Of a DNA stretch of 64,000 bases, positions 15,822 through 24,804 are shown one piece after another. Position 1 is the first letter of the stretch, and every line of letters starts with the position of its first letter. The DNA lies in the NCBI RefSeq assembly GCF_003065365.1, contig NZ_CP023276.1:1364001-1428000 (forward strand). The letters are read 5' to 3'. Both the position numbers and the translations under genes were made by a program. The DNA is from Polynucleobacter difficilis. Lineage in GTDB: Bacteria; Pseudomonadota; Gammaproteobacteria; Burkholderiales; Burkholderiaceae. A model generated the notes under the pieces. It was not told where the DNA came from, made no database searches, and worked only from the letters and a program-made list of their open reading frames with translations.

Positions 15822-17072
15822 CTACTGGATTTTTGGCATCGCCGCATTGGCATTGGAGGCTACCACTTTGACTGCGGTCAGAATTAATAGCAACTGCAAA
15901 AAGGCAACGCCAAGGAAGAGTGAATTGGGTTTTCCAGCATCGAGCAATATGCCGAACAACAAAGGCCCCACTGCCGCACCAAGATCAATACCGGAGTAAA
16001 CAATGCCATACACACTGCCCGATACACCTTGCGGGGTTGCTGAACGAATCATCATGTCGCGCGATGGCGCTGCAATGCCAAGGCCGCAGCCGATCATAAA
16101 AAAGAGTCCGGGCACCAATGCAGCGGTCACAAACTCCGCTCCAATCAAGAGGCCAATGACAGCACAAGCAAATAAGCAAGTACCGACAATGCGCTCGGGC
16201 ATTTTGAGTTTGGCTGCCATGATGCCACCAACAATCATGCCTGCCGCACTTCCTAAGGCCATCAAGGTAATTGAAAAATTACCGGTAGTAACAGGTATAG
16301 CGTAGAGCTGATTAAGTGCACTCGGCGCAAAAGATTGGATACCTGCCATGGCAATCATGCTGAAGAAAAAGAAGAGCCAACACAACCAAACCGAAGTTAA
16401 CTTTAAAAAGGCAAATGCACTTTGTGGTGCGCGCCCAGGGTTCGCCTCTTCTGCAGCCTTGATGGCACTGGCGCGGCGATGCTGCGCATCGTCGATTAAG
16501 TCGTTGCGATTAAACCAAAGTATTAATAGGATAAGGGCCTCTAAGACCGCTGCGCACAGCAGTGCAATGCGCCAATCCGCAAGCGCGGCTATTCCAGCCA
16601 TAAAGACCGGGGCTACTGCCCAGCCTAGATAACCTGTAACGCCGTGCGCTGAATAGGCATAGGGCAAACGCGGAACCGATACCTTGTGATTAATGAGGGT
16701 GTAATCCACCGGATGAAAGACGCCATTGCCGCAGCCCGCAATCACCGCACCTAGCATTAACAGGGCGTAACCATTACTTTGCGAGAGCACGATTGCGGAT
16801 AGGGCTAATAGACCAACGCCAACGAAGAGGACTGGCCGAGCCCCAATGCGGTCAACTAAAAATCCGGAAGCTGCCTGCACAATGCAAGAGACTACAAAGA
16901 AAACCGACATGAGGAGACCGAGCTCTGCGTAGCTGAGCGCGAACTCTGCCTTTAGCCACGGAAAGAGTGGCGGCAAAATCAGGTGAAAGAAATGCGAACT
17001 GCCGTGTGCCAAGCTTAATAAACTAATCACTCGGACATCACTGGCGCGCGCACTGGCATGCGTCACAGTCAT
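15822..17072 (-). CDS. Major facilitator superfamily transporter
   Basis: Inner-membrane secondary transporter with about 12 predicted hydrophobic helices across 416 residues. The MFS loop signature between helices 2 and 3 appears as GFLVDRIGARPVLFVG. No substrate can be assigned from sequence. It sits between clpB and aceA on the same strand. The 40-base gap from clpB would allow readthrough, though an independent promoter is equally possible. Confidence 0.85.
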   Translation of the reverse strand: MTVTHASARASDVRVISLLSLAHGSSHFFHLILPPLFPWLKAEFALSYAELGLLMSVFFVVSCIVQAASGFLVDRIGARPVLFVGVGLLALSAIVLSQSNGYALLMLGAVIAGCGNGVFHPVDYTLINHKVSVPRLPYAYSAHGVTGYLGWAVAPVFMAGIAALADWRIALLCAAVLEALILLILWFNRNDLIDDAQHRRASAIKAAEEANPGRAPQSAFAFLKLTSVWLCWLFFFFSMIAMAGIQSFAPSALNQLYAIPVTTGNFSITLMALGSAAGMIVGGIMAAKLKMPERIVGTCLFACAVIGLLIGAEFVTAALVPGLFFMIGCGLGIAAPSRDMMIRSATPQGVSGSVYGIVYSGIDLGAAVGPLLFGILLDAGKPNSLFLGVAFLQLLLILTAVKVVASNANAAMPKIQ

Positions 17073-17112
17073 GACCCGAGTTTACTCGCTCCAGAGCCCT
17101 GCCGGCATGGCT

Positions 17113-19713
17113 TTAATGCACTAAGCGGGTAAAGCTGAAATCGCCTTCCTTATTAATGTCTACCGGCACAACATCATTGGGGCCAAATTTCCCTTCCAAA
17201 ATCATCTTAGAAACGGGATTTTCGATGTAGTGCTGTATCGCCCGCTTGAGCGGTCTTGCCCCAAATACCGGATCAAAGCCCACTTCGGCAATTTTGTTCA
17301 GTGCAGCATCGCTTACTTCCAGCTGCATATCCACCTTCGCTAAACGCGTGGCAAGGTTTTTCAGCAGGATCGAGGCAATCGATGCAATATTCGCTTTATC
17401 GAGGCCATGGAACACCACAATCTCATCAACGCGGTTTAAAAACTCCGGACGGAAGTGGGTCTTGAGTTCACCAAACACCGCCTCCTTAATCTCGGCTTGA
17501 TTTTTATCCGTCATCGACTGAATCAGGTGTGAACCAATATTACTGGTCATCACAATCACCGTATTTTTAAAATCGACTGTACGTCCTTGGCCATCGGTTA
17601 AGCGGCCATCATCCAGTACTTGCAGCAGAACGTTAAATACGTCTGGATGGGCTTTTTCGATCTCGTCAAACAGAATCACACTATACGGTTTGCGGCGCAC
17701 CTGCTCGGTAAGGTAGCCACCCTCTTCGTAACCTACATAGCCTGGGGGCGCGCCGATCAAACGGGCAACGCTGTGCTTTTCCATAAACTCACTCATATCG
17801 ATGCGAATTAATCGATCATCGCTATCAAACAAGAATGCGGCTAGGGCTTTGCATAATTCCGTCTTACCAACGCCCGTAGGGCCTAGGAACATAAATGAGC
17901 CATAGGGCTTGTTTTCTTCGGAAAGCCCGGCACGTGAGCGGCGGATTGCATCGGATACCGCCCGAATGGCTTCCTCTTGGCCGACCACACGCTGATGCAA
18001 GTGGTCTTCCATCTTGAGGAGCTTATCGCGTTCACCCTGCATCATTTTGGATACCGGAATACCCGTTGCGCGTGAAACGACCTCGGCAATTTCTTCTGCG
18101 CCCACTTGGGTACGGAGTAATTTGTTTTTAGTTACGCCGGCTTTACTATCCTTTGCTTCAGCAGCAGCTGCCGATTTGAGTTTTTGTTCCAACTCAGGCA
18201 ATTTACCGTACTGCAACTCAGCAACCTGCTCGAGTTTGCCGTCGCGTTGCAACTTCACGATTTCGGCCTTCACTTTTTCGATCTCTTCTTTGAGCTGAGC
18301 GGCACCCAAGGCAGCGCCCTTCTCCGTCTTCCAAATTTCTTCGAGATCAGCGTACTCCGCGCCCAGGCGCTTGATTTCATCTTCGATTAATTGCAAGCGC
18401 TTTTTAGAAGCATCGTCTTTCTCCTTTTTGACAGCCTCCCGCTCGATCTTGAGCTGAATCAATCGGCGATCGAGCTTATCCATGACCTCTGGTTTGGAGT
18501 CAAGCTCCATCTTGATGCGAGCACCCGCCTCATCAATTAGGTCAATCGCCTTGTCTGGCAAGAATCGATCCGTAATGTAGCGATGCGATAACTCAGCAGC
18601 TGCCACAATCGCTGGGTCGGTAATCTCAATGCCATGGTGGAGCTCATAACGCTCCTGTAGACCACGCAAGATCGCGATGGTGGCCTCAACACTGGGCTCA
18701 TCCACCATGACCTTCTGAAAGCGGCGCTCCAAAGCGGCATCTTTTTCAATGTACTTGCGATATTCCTCTAAGGTGGTCGCGCCAATGCAATGCAATTCAC
18801 CGCGCGCTAAGGCGGGCTTGAGCATATTGCCGGCATCCATGGCACCTTCGCCCTTACCAGCACCAACCATGGTGTGGATTTCATCGATAAAGACAATCGT
18901 TTGGCCTTCGTCTTTAGCAACGTCACTCAAAACCGATTTCAGGCGCTCCTCAAATTCACCGCGGTACTTTGCCCCAGCCAACAATAAGGCCATATCCAAT
19001 ACCAGTACGCGCTTGTTCTTGAGGGTCTCTGGTACCTCACCATTAACAATGCGCTGCGCTAAACCTTCGACAATCGCCGTCTTACCGACACCAGGCTCGC
19101 CAATCAATACCGGGTTGTTTTTGCCACGCCGCTGCAAAATCTGAATGGTGCGGCGAATTTCATCATCGCGACCAATCACCGGATCCAGCTTGCCCATACG
19201 GGCACGCTCGGTCAAATCAAGGGTGTATTTTTTCAGAGCCTCTCGCTGTCCTTCTGCATCGGCACTATTGACGGACTCCCCGCCCCGCACCAAATCAATC
19301 GCCGCCTCGAGTGCTTTGCGGGTGAGACCACATTCTCTCGCCAGCTTACCGAGCTCCCCTTTATCGTCTGCCACGACGAGTAAAAACAGTTCGCCCGCGA
19401 TAAATTGATCGCCCCGTTTATTGGCCTCTTTTTCAGTTAAATTCAGCCAATTGGCCAGATCGCGGCCAACTTGAACTTCGCCGCTACCCTGCACTTCTGG
19501 CAGAGCAGAAATCATCTTCTCCGCACCTTTTTCGAGGCTCGCTACATTGACTCCCGCACGCGTCAATAGACTGCGTACGCCGCTGTCTTGCTGCTTGAGC
19601 ATCGCCAGCAATAAATGGGCTGGCTCAATGTACTGGTTGTCTTTACCAACGGCCAAGCTTTGGGCATCGCTCAAGGCCTCTTGAAATTTAGTCGTTAATT
19701 TATCGATTCTCAT
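17113..19713 (-). CDS. clpB: Disaggregase ClpB
   Basis: Hsp100 ATPase that dissolves protein aggregates together with DnaK. Domain order: ClpN domain (1-145), first AAA with Walker A GEPGVGKT at 205-212, a coiled-coil middle domain (about 400-525) rich in Lys and Glu, second AAA with GPTGVGKTELC, then the C-terminal small domain. The 866 residues compare with 857 in E. coli. The ATG at 19713 (MRIDKLTTKFQ) is the family start; the upstream 14-codon extension was rejected. A convincing sigma-32-type promoter lies about 75-100 bases upstream. Confidence 0.98.
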   Translation of the reverse strand: MRIDKLTTKFQEALSDAQSLAVGKDNQYIEPAHLLLAMLKQQDSGVRSLLTRAGVNVASLEKGAEKMISALPEVQGSGEVQVGRDLANWLNLTEKEANKRGDQFIAGELFLLVVADDKGELGKLARECGLTRKALEAAIDLVRGGESVNSADAEGQREALKKYTLDLTERARMGKLDPVIGRDDEIRRTIQILQRRGKNNPVLIGEPGVGKTAIVEGLAQRIVNGEVPETLKNKRVLVLDMALLLAGAKYRGEFEERLKSVLSDVAKDEGQTIVFIDEIHTMVGAGKGEGAMDAGNMLKPALARGELHCIGATTLEEYRKYIEKDAALERRFQKVMVDEPSVEATIAILRGLQERYELHHGIEITDPAIVAAAELSHRYITDRFLPDKAIDLIDEAGARIKMELDSKPEVMDKLDRRLIQLKIEREAVKKEKDDASKKRLQLIEDEIKRLGAEYADLEEIWKTEKGAALGAAQLKEEIEKVKAEIVKLQRDGKLEQVAELQYGKLPELEQKLKSAAAAEAKDSKAGVTKNKLLRTQVGAEEIAEVVSRATGIPVSKMMQGERDKLLKMEDHLHQRVVGQEEAIRAVSDAIRRSRAGLSEENKPYGSFMFLGPTGVGKTELCKALAAFLFDSDDRLIRIDMSEFMEKHSVARLIGAPPGYVGYEEGGYLTEQVRRKPYSVILFDEIEKAHPDVFNVLLQVLDDGRLTDGQGRTVDFKNTVIVMTSNIGSHLIQSMTDKNQAEIKEAVFGELKTHFRPEFLNRVDEIVVFHGLDKANIASIASILLKNLATRLAKVDMQLEVSDAALNKIAEVGFDPVFGARPLKRAIQHYIENPVSKMILEGKFGPNDVVPVDINKEGDFSFTRLVH

Positions 19714-19785
19714 TTTGCGTCCTATTGAATGGGATTGCGCCAAGCCGAACTGCATTAGGTGTTCGTTATGGCTTTCTTCATTAGA

Positions 19786-19813
19786 ATATTAGGGCAATAT
19801 CCCCAATTTCAAG
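19786..19813 (-). promoter_or_regulatory. Sigma-32 (RpoH) heat-shock promoter of clpB
   Basis: On the minus strand, CTTGAA (-35, 19813-19808) is followed after 13 bases by CCCTAATAT (-10, 19794-19786). This fits the known sigma-32 pattern of CTTGAA, 13-17 bases, then CCCCATNT. The -35 lies only 10 bases from the start codon of the divergent GIY-YIG gene. Confidence 0.75.
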
Positions 19814-19822
19814 CGTTTCTGA

Positions 19823-20086
19823 ATGGAAAAATCCAATTTGACCTGGCTTGTTTATCTCTTAGAGTGCGCTGATGGCAGTTTGTATGCCGGCATTACCAAT
19901 CGGCTTGAGCATCGCCTGAACGCACACAATGCGGGTACGGGGGCACGCTATACCCGCTCTAGGCTCCCTGTCACCCTGCTGGCCACCCAGGAACACCCTG
20001 ACCGATCGGAAGCATCCAAAGCAGAAATGAAACTAAAAAGCTTGCCCCGAGCTAAGAAGCGGGCTTTTTTTGATTCCAGCGCATAG
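19823..20086 (+). CDS. GIY-YIG superfamily small nuclease-like protein
   Basis: Single-domain GIY-YIG protein of 87 residues, the YhbQ/UPF0213 type. The core begins VYLLECADGSLYAGITNRLE, with GSLYAG in the YIG position, followed by a conserved Arg/His helix (EHRLNAHNAGTGARYTR). Related proteins are structure-specific nucleases, but the true function is unsettled. Its 3' end overlaps the convergent moaE gene by 35 bases. Its start lies immediately beside the clpB heat-shock promoter. Confidence 0.85.
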   Translation: MEKSNLTWLVYLLECADGSLYAGITNRLEHRLNAHNAGTGARYTRSRLPVTLLATQEHPDRSEASKAEMKLKSLPRAKKRAFFDSSA

Positions 20087-20519
20087 CAGCTGCATCATCG
20101 GTAACGCGGGCATCGACCCAGCGCCCGCCTTCAGGGGTATCTTCTTTCTTCCAGAATGGCGCTGCGGTTTTGAGGTAGTCCATGATGAACTCGCAGGCCA
20201 AAAAAGACTCGCCGCGGTGCGCACTGGTCACCGCTACTAAGACAATTTGGTCTGCTGGCATCAAGGGTCCAATGCGGTGAATCACGAGCGCATCCCGAAT
20301 ATCCCAACGCGCTTTTGCTTGATTGACAATGTCTTCTAGCGCTTTTTCCGTCATGCCCGGATAGTGCTCGAGGGTCATGGCCTTCACTGTACTGCCCTCG
20401 TTCATATCCCGCACTGTCCCTACAAACGAGGTAATCGCACCCACCTGTAAATCGCCCTGGCGCAGGTTGGCAATCTCGGTAGTGAGATCAAAGTCCGCCT
20501 GCTGAATGCGAATGGCCAT
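20052..20519 (-). CDS. moaE: Molybdopterin synthase catalytic subunit
   Basis: Large subunit of molybdopterin synthase, which inserts the dithiolene sulfurs into precursor Z using thiocarboxylated MoaD. The family core is evident: VGTVRDMN, the ALEHYPGM stretch and the HRIGPL motif, with the active-site lysine region WKKEDTPEGGRWVDAR near the end. The 155-residue length matches E. coli MoaE (150). It abuts moaD exactly and overlaps the convergent GIY-YIG gene by 35 bases. Confidence 0.96.
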   Translation of the reverse strand: MAIRIQQADFDLTTEIANLRQGDLQVGAITSFVGTVRDMNEGSTVKAMTLEHYPGMTEKALEDIVNQAKARWDIRDALVIHRIGPLMPADQIVLVAVTSAHRGESFLACEFIMDYLKTAAPFWKKEDTPEGGRWVDARVTDDAAAMRWNQKKPAS

Positions 20520-20777
20520 CTAACCTCCCGTCACCGGCGGAAAGAAAGCCACTTCAGCACCGTCCACCAATTCGGTCGACGCATTAACCATCTGGTGATT
20601 GAGAGCGCAGCGCAATACTTTGCCCTCACCCAAGACCTCAGACCAAATACCGCCGCGTAATCGCAGATGGACACGCAAATCATCCATCGTACGCACAGAC
20701 ACAGGCAATTCGATTGACTCCTGCTCTAAGCCGAGGCTTTCCCGTATCGAAGCAAAGTAGCGCAGTTGTAATTTCAT
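20520..20777 (-). CDS. moaD: Molybdopterin synthase sulfur carrier subunit
   Basis: Ubiquitin-fold sulfur carrier of molybdopterin synthase. The C-terminus PPVTGG ends in the Gly-Gly tail that is adenylated and thiocarboxylated. The 85 residues match the family. It is adjacent to moaE with no gap and 18 bases after moeA, giving a moeA-moaD-moaE cofactor operon. moaA, moaB and moaC are not in the window. Confidence 0.95.
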   Translation of the reverse strand: MKLQLRYFASIRESLGLEQESIELPVSVRTMDDLRVHLRLRGGIWSEVLGEGKVLRCALNHQMVNASTELVDGAEVAFFPPVTGG

Positions 20778-20795
20778 AGCTAAATCGTAATCCGA

Positions 20796-22037
20796 TTAGT
20801 TGAGAAGTGCATCAAATGGGATGTACTTTACTAAATCACCGGCTTTGATTGGCTGGTTTGGCGGGCAATCTACTAGGCCATCACCCCAAGAGGCGCTGGT
20901 GAGTACACCGGAGCTTTGATTGGGGAATAAATCCAGGCCGCCATTGTTATTGAGTTTGACGCGCAAAAACTCATTGCGGCGATCAGCTTTTAGCCAATCA
21001 AAGTCTGCACGCATCAAATACGATTGCGTTTGTTTTGCCGCGCGGCCCTGCAACTTCAAAATAAATGGTCTTACGAATAAGAGGAATGTTACAAAGCTCG
21101 AAACGGGGTTGCCAGGCAAGCCGATGAACCAAGCCTCGCCATCGTTTGCTTGCTCCGATTTACGAACCGCACCAAATGCTAAAGGCTTACCGGGCTTAAT
21201 CGCAATCTGCCAAAGATCCAATCTTCCTTCAGCAGTTACAGCCGGCTTGATGTGGTCTTCTTCGCCAACCGATACCCCGCCAGAGGTAATGATCAAATCG
21301 TGATCTTGACTTGCTTGACGCAGAGCAGCGCGCGTCGCATCAAGCCGATCTGGCACGATACCTAAATCCGTGGCATCACAGCCCAAGGCTTTAATACAGG
21401 CCAGTAAGGTATCGCGATTCGAGTTGTAGATACCGCCCGGCTTTAATGGCTCGCCCGGAAGCGATAACTCATCCCCGGTGAAGAACGCTGCAACCTTGAC
21501 TCTGCGTTTCACGTTGAGGTGGGTTAAGCCGGCAGAGGCAGCAACACCCAGCTCCTGTGGACGCAAGAAAGTGCCCGCAGTGAGCGCTGTTTTACCGGCT
21601 GTTAAATCTTCGCCCCGACGACGAATCCACTGGCCAAAGCTAGGCGCAATATTGACTTGTACTTGATCAGCCGAACCCTCAGGAGTAGCGCAATCCTCTT
21701 GCATGACTACCGCATCTGCACCCAGAGGAACGGGTGCGCCCGTAAAAATACGAGCAGCAGTTCCTGCTTGGAGTTCTGTACCAACGGAACCCGCCGGAAT
21801 ACGCTGCGCAATTTTTAAGACGCTTCCAGGATTTTGGGTATCCGCAGTGCGGACTGCATAACCATCCATTGAGGTGTTATCCAGCGGCGGCACATCAACT
21901 AGGCTATTCACATTTTCAGCAAGTACACGACCTAATGTAGCCTGCATTGGAACGCGTTCAATTTCAGCAACAGGCTGTGCATGCGAAAGCAAATGGTCCA
22001 AGGCCTGCTGTGCAGTCAACATCGGTGGCTTTGTCAT
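20796..22037 (-). CDS. moeA: Molybdopterin molybdenumtransferase
   Basis: Inserts molybdate into adenylylated molybdopterin, the last common step of molybdenum cofactor synthesis. Recognisable motifs are PPLDNTSMDGYAVR near residue 53, an ITSGGVSVGEEDH stretch near 255, and the GLPGNPVS motif. The 413-residue length is normal. Genes upstream (thrC, hom) run in the same direction with only 7 bases between thrC and moeA, so readthrough from the threonine genes is likely. Confidence 0.96.
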   Translation of the reverse strand: MTKPPMLTAQQALDHLLSHAQPVAEIERVPMQATLGRVLAENVNSLVDVPPLDNTSMDGYAVRTADTQNPGSVLKIAQRIPAGSVGTELQAGTAARIFTGAPVPLGADAVVMQEDCATPEGSADQVQVNIAPSFGQWIRRRGEDLTAGKTALTAGTFLRPQELGVAASAGLTHLNVKRRVKVAAFFTGDELSLPGEPLKPGGIYNSNRDTLLACIKALGCDATDLGIVPDRLDATRAALRQASQDHDLIITSGGVSVGEEDHIKPAVTAEGRLDLWQIAIKPGKPLAFGAVRKSEQANDGEAWFIGLPGNPVSSFVTFLLFVRPFILKLQGRAAKQTQSYLMRADFDWLKADRRNEFLRVKLNNNGGLDLFPNQSSGVLTSASWGDGLVDCPPNQPIKAGDLVKYIPFDALLN

Positions 22038-22044
22038 GGCAGAC

Positions 22045-23487
22045 TTAAGAAACGTGCTGAGTAATAAATTGCTTCACCACGCCAACGTCTGCTGGAATGG
22101 ATTCCACCCGCTGTGGCAATGTTTTGATGTCTTTAAATGCTGGCGGGCAATCGGCGGGGCGGCCAAGCGCCTCTTGAATTGTTTCTTCGAACTTAATCGG
22201 TAAGGCGGTCTCCAGCACCAGCATTGGAATATCCTTCTGCAAATACTCACGCGCTACTTTCACGCCGTCTGCCGTGTGGGTATCAATCATCACACCATAC
22301 TTGCCATCGATATCCCGAATGGTCTTCAAGCGATCAGTATGGGTGCTTCGGCCCGAGGTAAAACCAAACTGCCGCATCGTCGCATATGCAGGATCCTTCG
22401 ATAAATCAAAACCGCCCGTCTCTTCAACTTGCTTAAAGAGGGCAGCTGTACGCTTGCCGTCTTGCGCGAGCAAATCAAAAACAAAGCGCTCAAAGTTACT
22501 AGCCTTCGAAATGTCCATCGACGGACTCGAGGTATGCAAGGTTTCAGCAGACTTGCGCGCGCGGTATATTCCTGTTCGAAAGAATTCATCGAGCACATCG
22601 TTTTCATTGGTGGCAACCACCAAGCGCTCGATCGGCAAACCCATCATGCGGGCAATGTGCCCCGCACAAACATTGCCGAAGTTGCCCGAGGGAACAGTGA
22701 AGGATACTTTTTCAGAACTGGATTGGGTTGCCAGCAAATAACCTTGAAAGTAATACACCACCTGCGCAAGGACGCGCCCCCAATTAATCGAGTTAACTGT
22801 ACCAATCTGGTGTTTGGCTTTGTATGCCAAATCATTACTGACTGCTTTGACGATGTCTTGGCAATCATCAAAGACGCCATCTACGGCGAGATTAAAAATA
22901 TTCGGATCTTGTAGGGAATACATTTGCGCCGACTGAAAGGCGCTCATCTTCCCTTTGGGGGAAAGCATAAATACACGAACCCCTGCTTTACCGCGCATGG
23001 CATATTCAGCGGCGCTACCCGTATCACCCGAGGTAGCACCCAAGATATTGAGATGCTGACCCGCACGTTGCAACGCATATTCAAATAAATTACCCAGCAA
23101 CTGCATGGCCATGTCTTTGAATGCCAAGGTAGGGCCATTCGATAAACTCAACAGCCCAATGCGCGTACCGCTCTCTTCGCCCAGCCAGTGAAGCGGCGTA
23201 ATGTCGCTCGCTTTGTCTTCGGGGCGGCCATTGCTATAAACAGCGGCAGTATAGGTTTTACGCACCAATGCGCGCAAATCACCCTCTGGAATATCAGGGC
23301 AATACAAGCTCAATACTTCAAACGCCAAATCAGCGTAAGAAAGGCCTCGCCACGAATCCAATTGCGCTGGCGTCACTTTCGGGTATTGCACCGGCAAATA
23401 AAGCCCACCATCAGGAGCAAGTCCTCCCAACAGAATTTCGAGAAAGGATTGCTCTGGGCTATTGCCGCGGGTCGACTGATAACGCAT
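22045..23487 (-). CDS. thrC: Threonine synthase
   Basis: PLP enzyme converting O-phosphohomoserine to threonine. The PLP lysine is Lys124 in TLAFKDMAMQ. The 480-residue length and the N-terminal MRYQSTRGN identify the longer class typical of Proteobacteria and fungi. It is separated from hom by 6 bases. The threonine branch hom-thrC follows an aminotransferase gene in one apparent operon; homoserine kinase is not here. Confidence 0.97.
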   Translation of the reverse strand: MRYQSTRGNSPEQSFLEILLGGLAPDGGLYLPVQYPKVTPAQLDSWRGLSYADLAFEVLSLYCPDIPEGDLRALVRKTYTAAVYSNGRPEDKASDITPLHWLGEESGTRIGLLSLSNGPTLAFKDMAMQLLGNLFEYALQRAGQHLNILGATSGDTGSAAEYAMRGKAGVRVFMLSPKGKMSAFQSAQMYSLQDPNIFNLAVDGVFDDCQDIVKAVSNDLAYKAKHQIGTVNSINWGRVLAQVVYYFQGYLLATQSSSEKVSFTVPSGNFGNVCAGHIARMMGLPIERLVVATNENDVLDEFFRTGIYRARKSAETLHTSSPSMDISKASNFERFVFDLLAQDGKRTAALFKQVEETGGFDLSKDPAYATMRQFGFTSGRSTHTDRLKTIRDIDGKYGVMIDTHTADGVKVAREYLQKDIPMLVLETALPIKFEETIQEALGRPADCPPAFKDIKTLPQRVESIPADVGVVKQFITQHVS

Positions 23488-23493
23488 GGTGAT

Positions 23494-24804
23494 TTAGGAT
23501 AAATTTTCGAGGCGAATTTTAACGATCTCGCCAACGACGGTTTTTAGGCCTTGCATATCGGCAATCGCAGCCAACATGTTCTTTTCCTTGGTTTCGTGCG
23601 TCAGCATGACAAGGTCAGTTTGACTCTCGCCCTCATTCGCCTCTTTTTGCAAGAGTGCGTCGATCGAAACGCCATGGGATGCCAGTATTTTCGTAATGTC
23701 CGCCAATACCCCGGCTTGATCCGCAACGCGCAAGCGTAAGTAGTAACTGGTGGTAATTTCGCCGATGGGCAAAACGACGGTGTCGCGCACGGCATCGGGC
23801 TGGAATGCCAAATGAGGTACTCGATTTTCGGGATCGGCCGTCATTAAACGGGTGACATCCACCAAGTCAGCGATCACAGCAGACGCAGTTGGCTCCGAGC
23901 CAGCACCTTTGCCGTAGTAAAGCGTAGTACCAACCGCATCACCGAACACTTGAACCGCATTCATGGCACCTTCCACATTGGCAATCAAGCGCTTGCTTGG
24001 TATCAAGGTTGGATGAACTCGCAGCTCAATTCCTGTACTTGTTTTCTTGGTGATGCCGAGCAACTTAATGCGATAACCGAGTTGTTCCGCGTACTTAATG
24101 TCGGTTGCTGCTAAGTTTGTGATGCCTTCTACATATGCCTTATCAAATTGCATCGGAATACCAAATGCAATCGCGCTCATGATGCTGACTTTATGCGCAG
24201 CATCAATGCCTTCAATATCAAACGTCGGATCGGCTTCGGCATAACCCAAGCGCTGGGCTTCCTTTAGCACCGTTGCAAAATCAGAGCCCTTGTCGCGCAT
24301 CTCCGACAAAATGAAATTAGTCGTGCCATTAATGATGCCGGCAATCCATTCGATTCGATTGGCAGTTAAGCCCTCACGCAAGGCCTTAATAATCGGAATG
24401 CCGCCTGCAACCGCAGCCTCAAACGCCACCATCACGCCCTTCACATGCGCTGCTTTGAAGATTTCATTGCCGTGCACGGCAATCAAGGCCTTATTGGCTG
24501 TAACAACATGCTTACCTGCAGCGATCGCCTCAAGTACCAAATCCTTGGCAATGCCATAACCGCCAATCAGCTCAACCACGATATCGATCTCGGGGTTTGC
24601 AATGACTGCACGGGCATCGCTAACGACTTGTGCGCGATCACCCACTAGTTCCTTGGCACGCTCCACATTGAGATCGGCGACGGTGTGAATGCGAATGCCG
24701 CGGCCAGCACGGCGCAGAATCTCATCTTGATTGCGTTCGAGGACCGTGAAAACGCCTCCACCAACAGTTCCAATACCTAATAGACCAACTTGAATCGGCT
24801 TCAT
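23494..24804 (-). CDS. hom: Homoserine dehydrogenase
   Basis: NAD(P)-dependent reduction of aspartate semialdehyde to homoserine, the branch to threonine and methionine. It has an N-terminal nucleotide-binding GLLGIGTVGGG at residues 8-18, the catalytic domain with GIINGTTNFIL, and a C-terminal ACT domain from about residue 355 that suggests feedback control by threonine. At 436 residues it is monofunctional, without an aspartokinase part. Its start overlaps the end of the aminotransferase gene by four bases. Confidence 0.97.
   Translation of the reverse strand: MKPIQVGLLGIGTVGGGVFTVLERNQDEILRRAGRGIRIHTVADLNVERAKELVGDRAQVVSDARAVIANPEIDIVVELIGGYGIAKDLVLEAIAAGKHVVTANKALIAVHGNEIFKAAHVKGVMVAFEAAVAGGIPIIKALREGLTANRIEWIAGIINGTTNFILSEMRDKGSDFATVLKEAQRLGYAEADPTFDIEGIDAAHKVSIMSAIAFGIPMQFDKAYVEGITNLAATDIKYAEQLGYRIKLLGITKKTSTGIELRVHPTLIPSKRLIANVEGAMNAVQVFGDAVGTTLYYGKGAGSEPTASAVIADLVDVTRLMTADPENRVPHLAFQPDAVRDTVVLPIGEITTSYYLRLRVADQAGVLADITKILASHGVSIDALLQKEANEGESQTDLVMLTHETKEKNMLAAIADMQGLKTVVGEIVKIRLENLS

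Noticed and set aside
16003..16305. Plus-strand frame of 100 codons within the MFS gene
   Set aside because: Shadow of the minus-strand transporter; no ribosome site and composition typical of a reverse frame.
22274..22914. Long plus-strand frames over thrC (155 and 161 codons)
   Set aside because: They lie opposite well-conserved threonine synthase coding sequence and show no recognisable domain or ribosome site.
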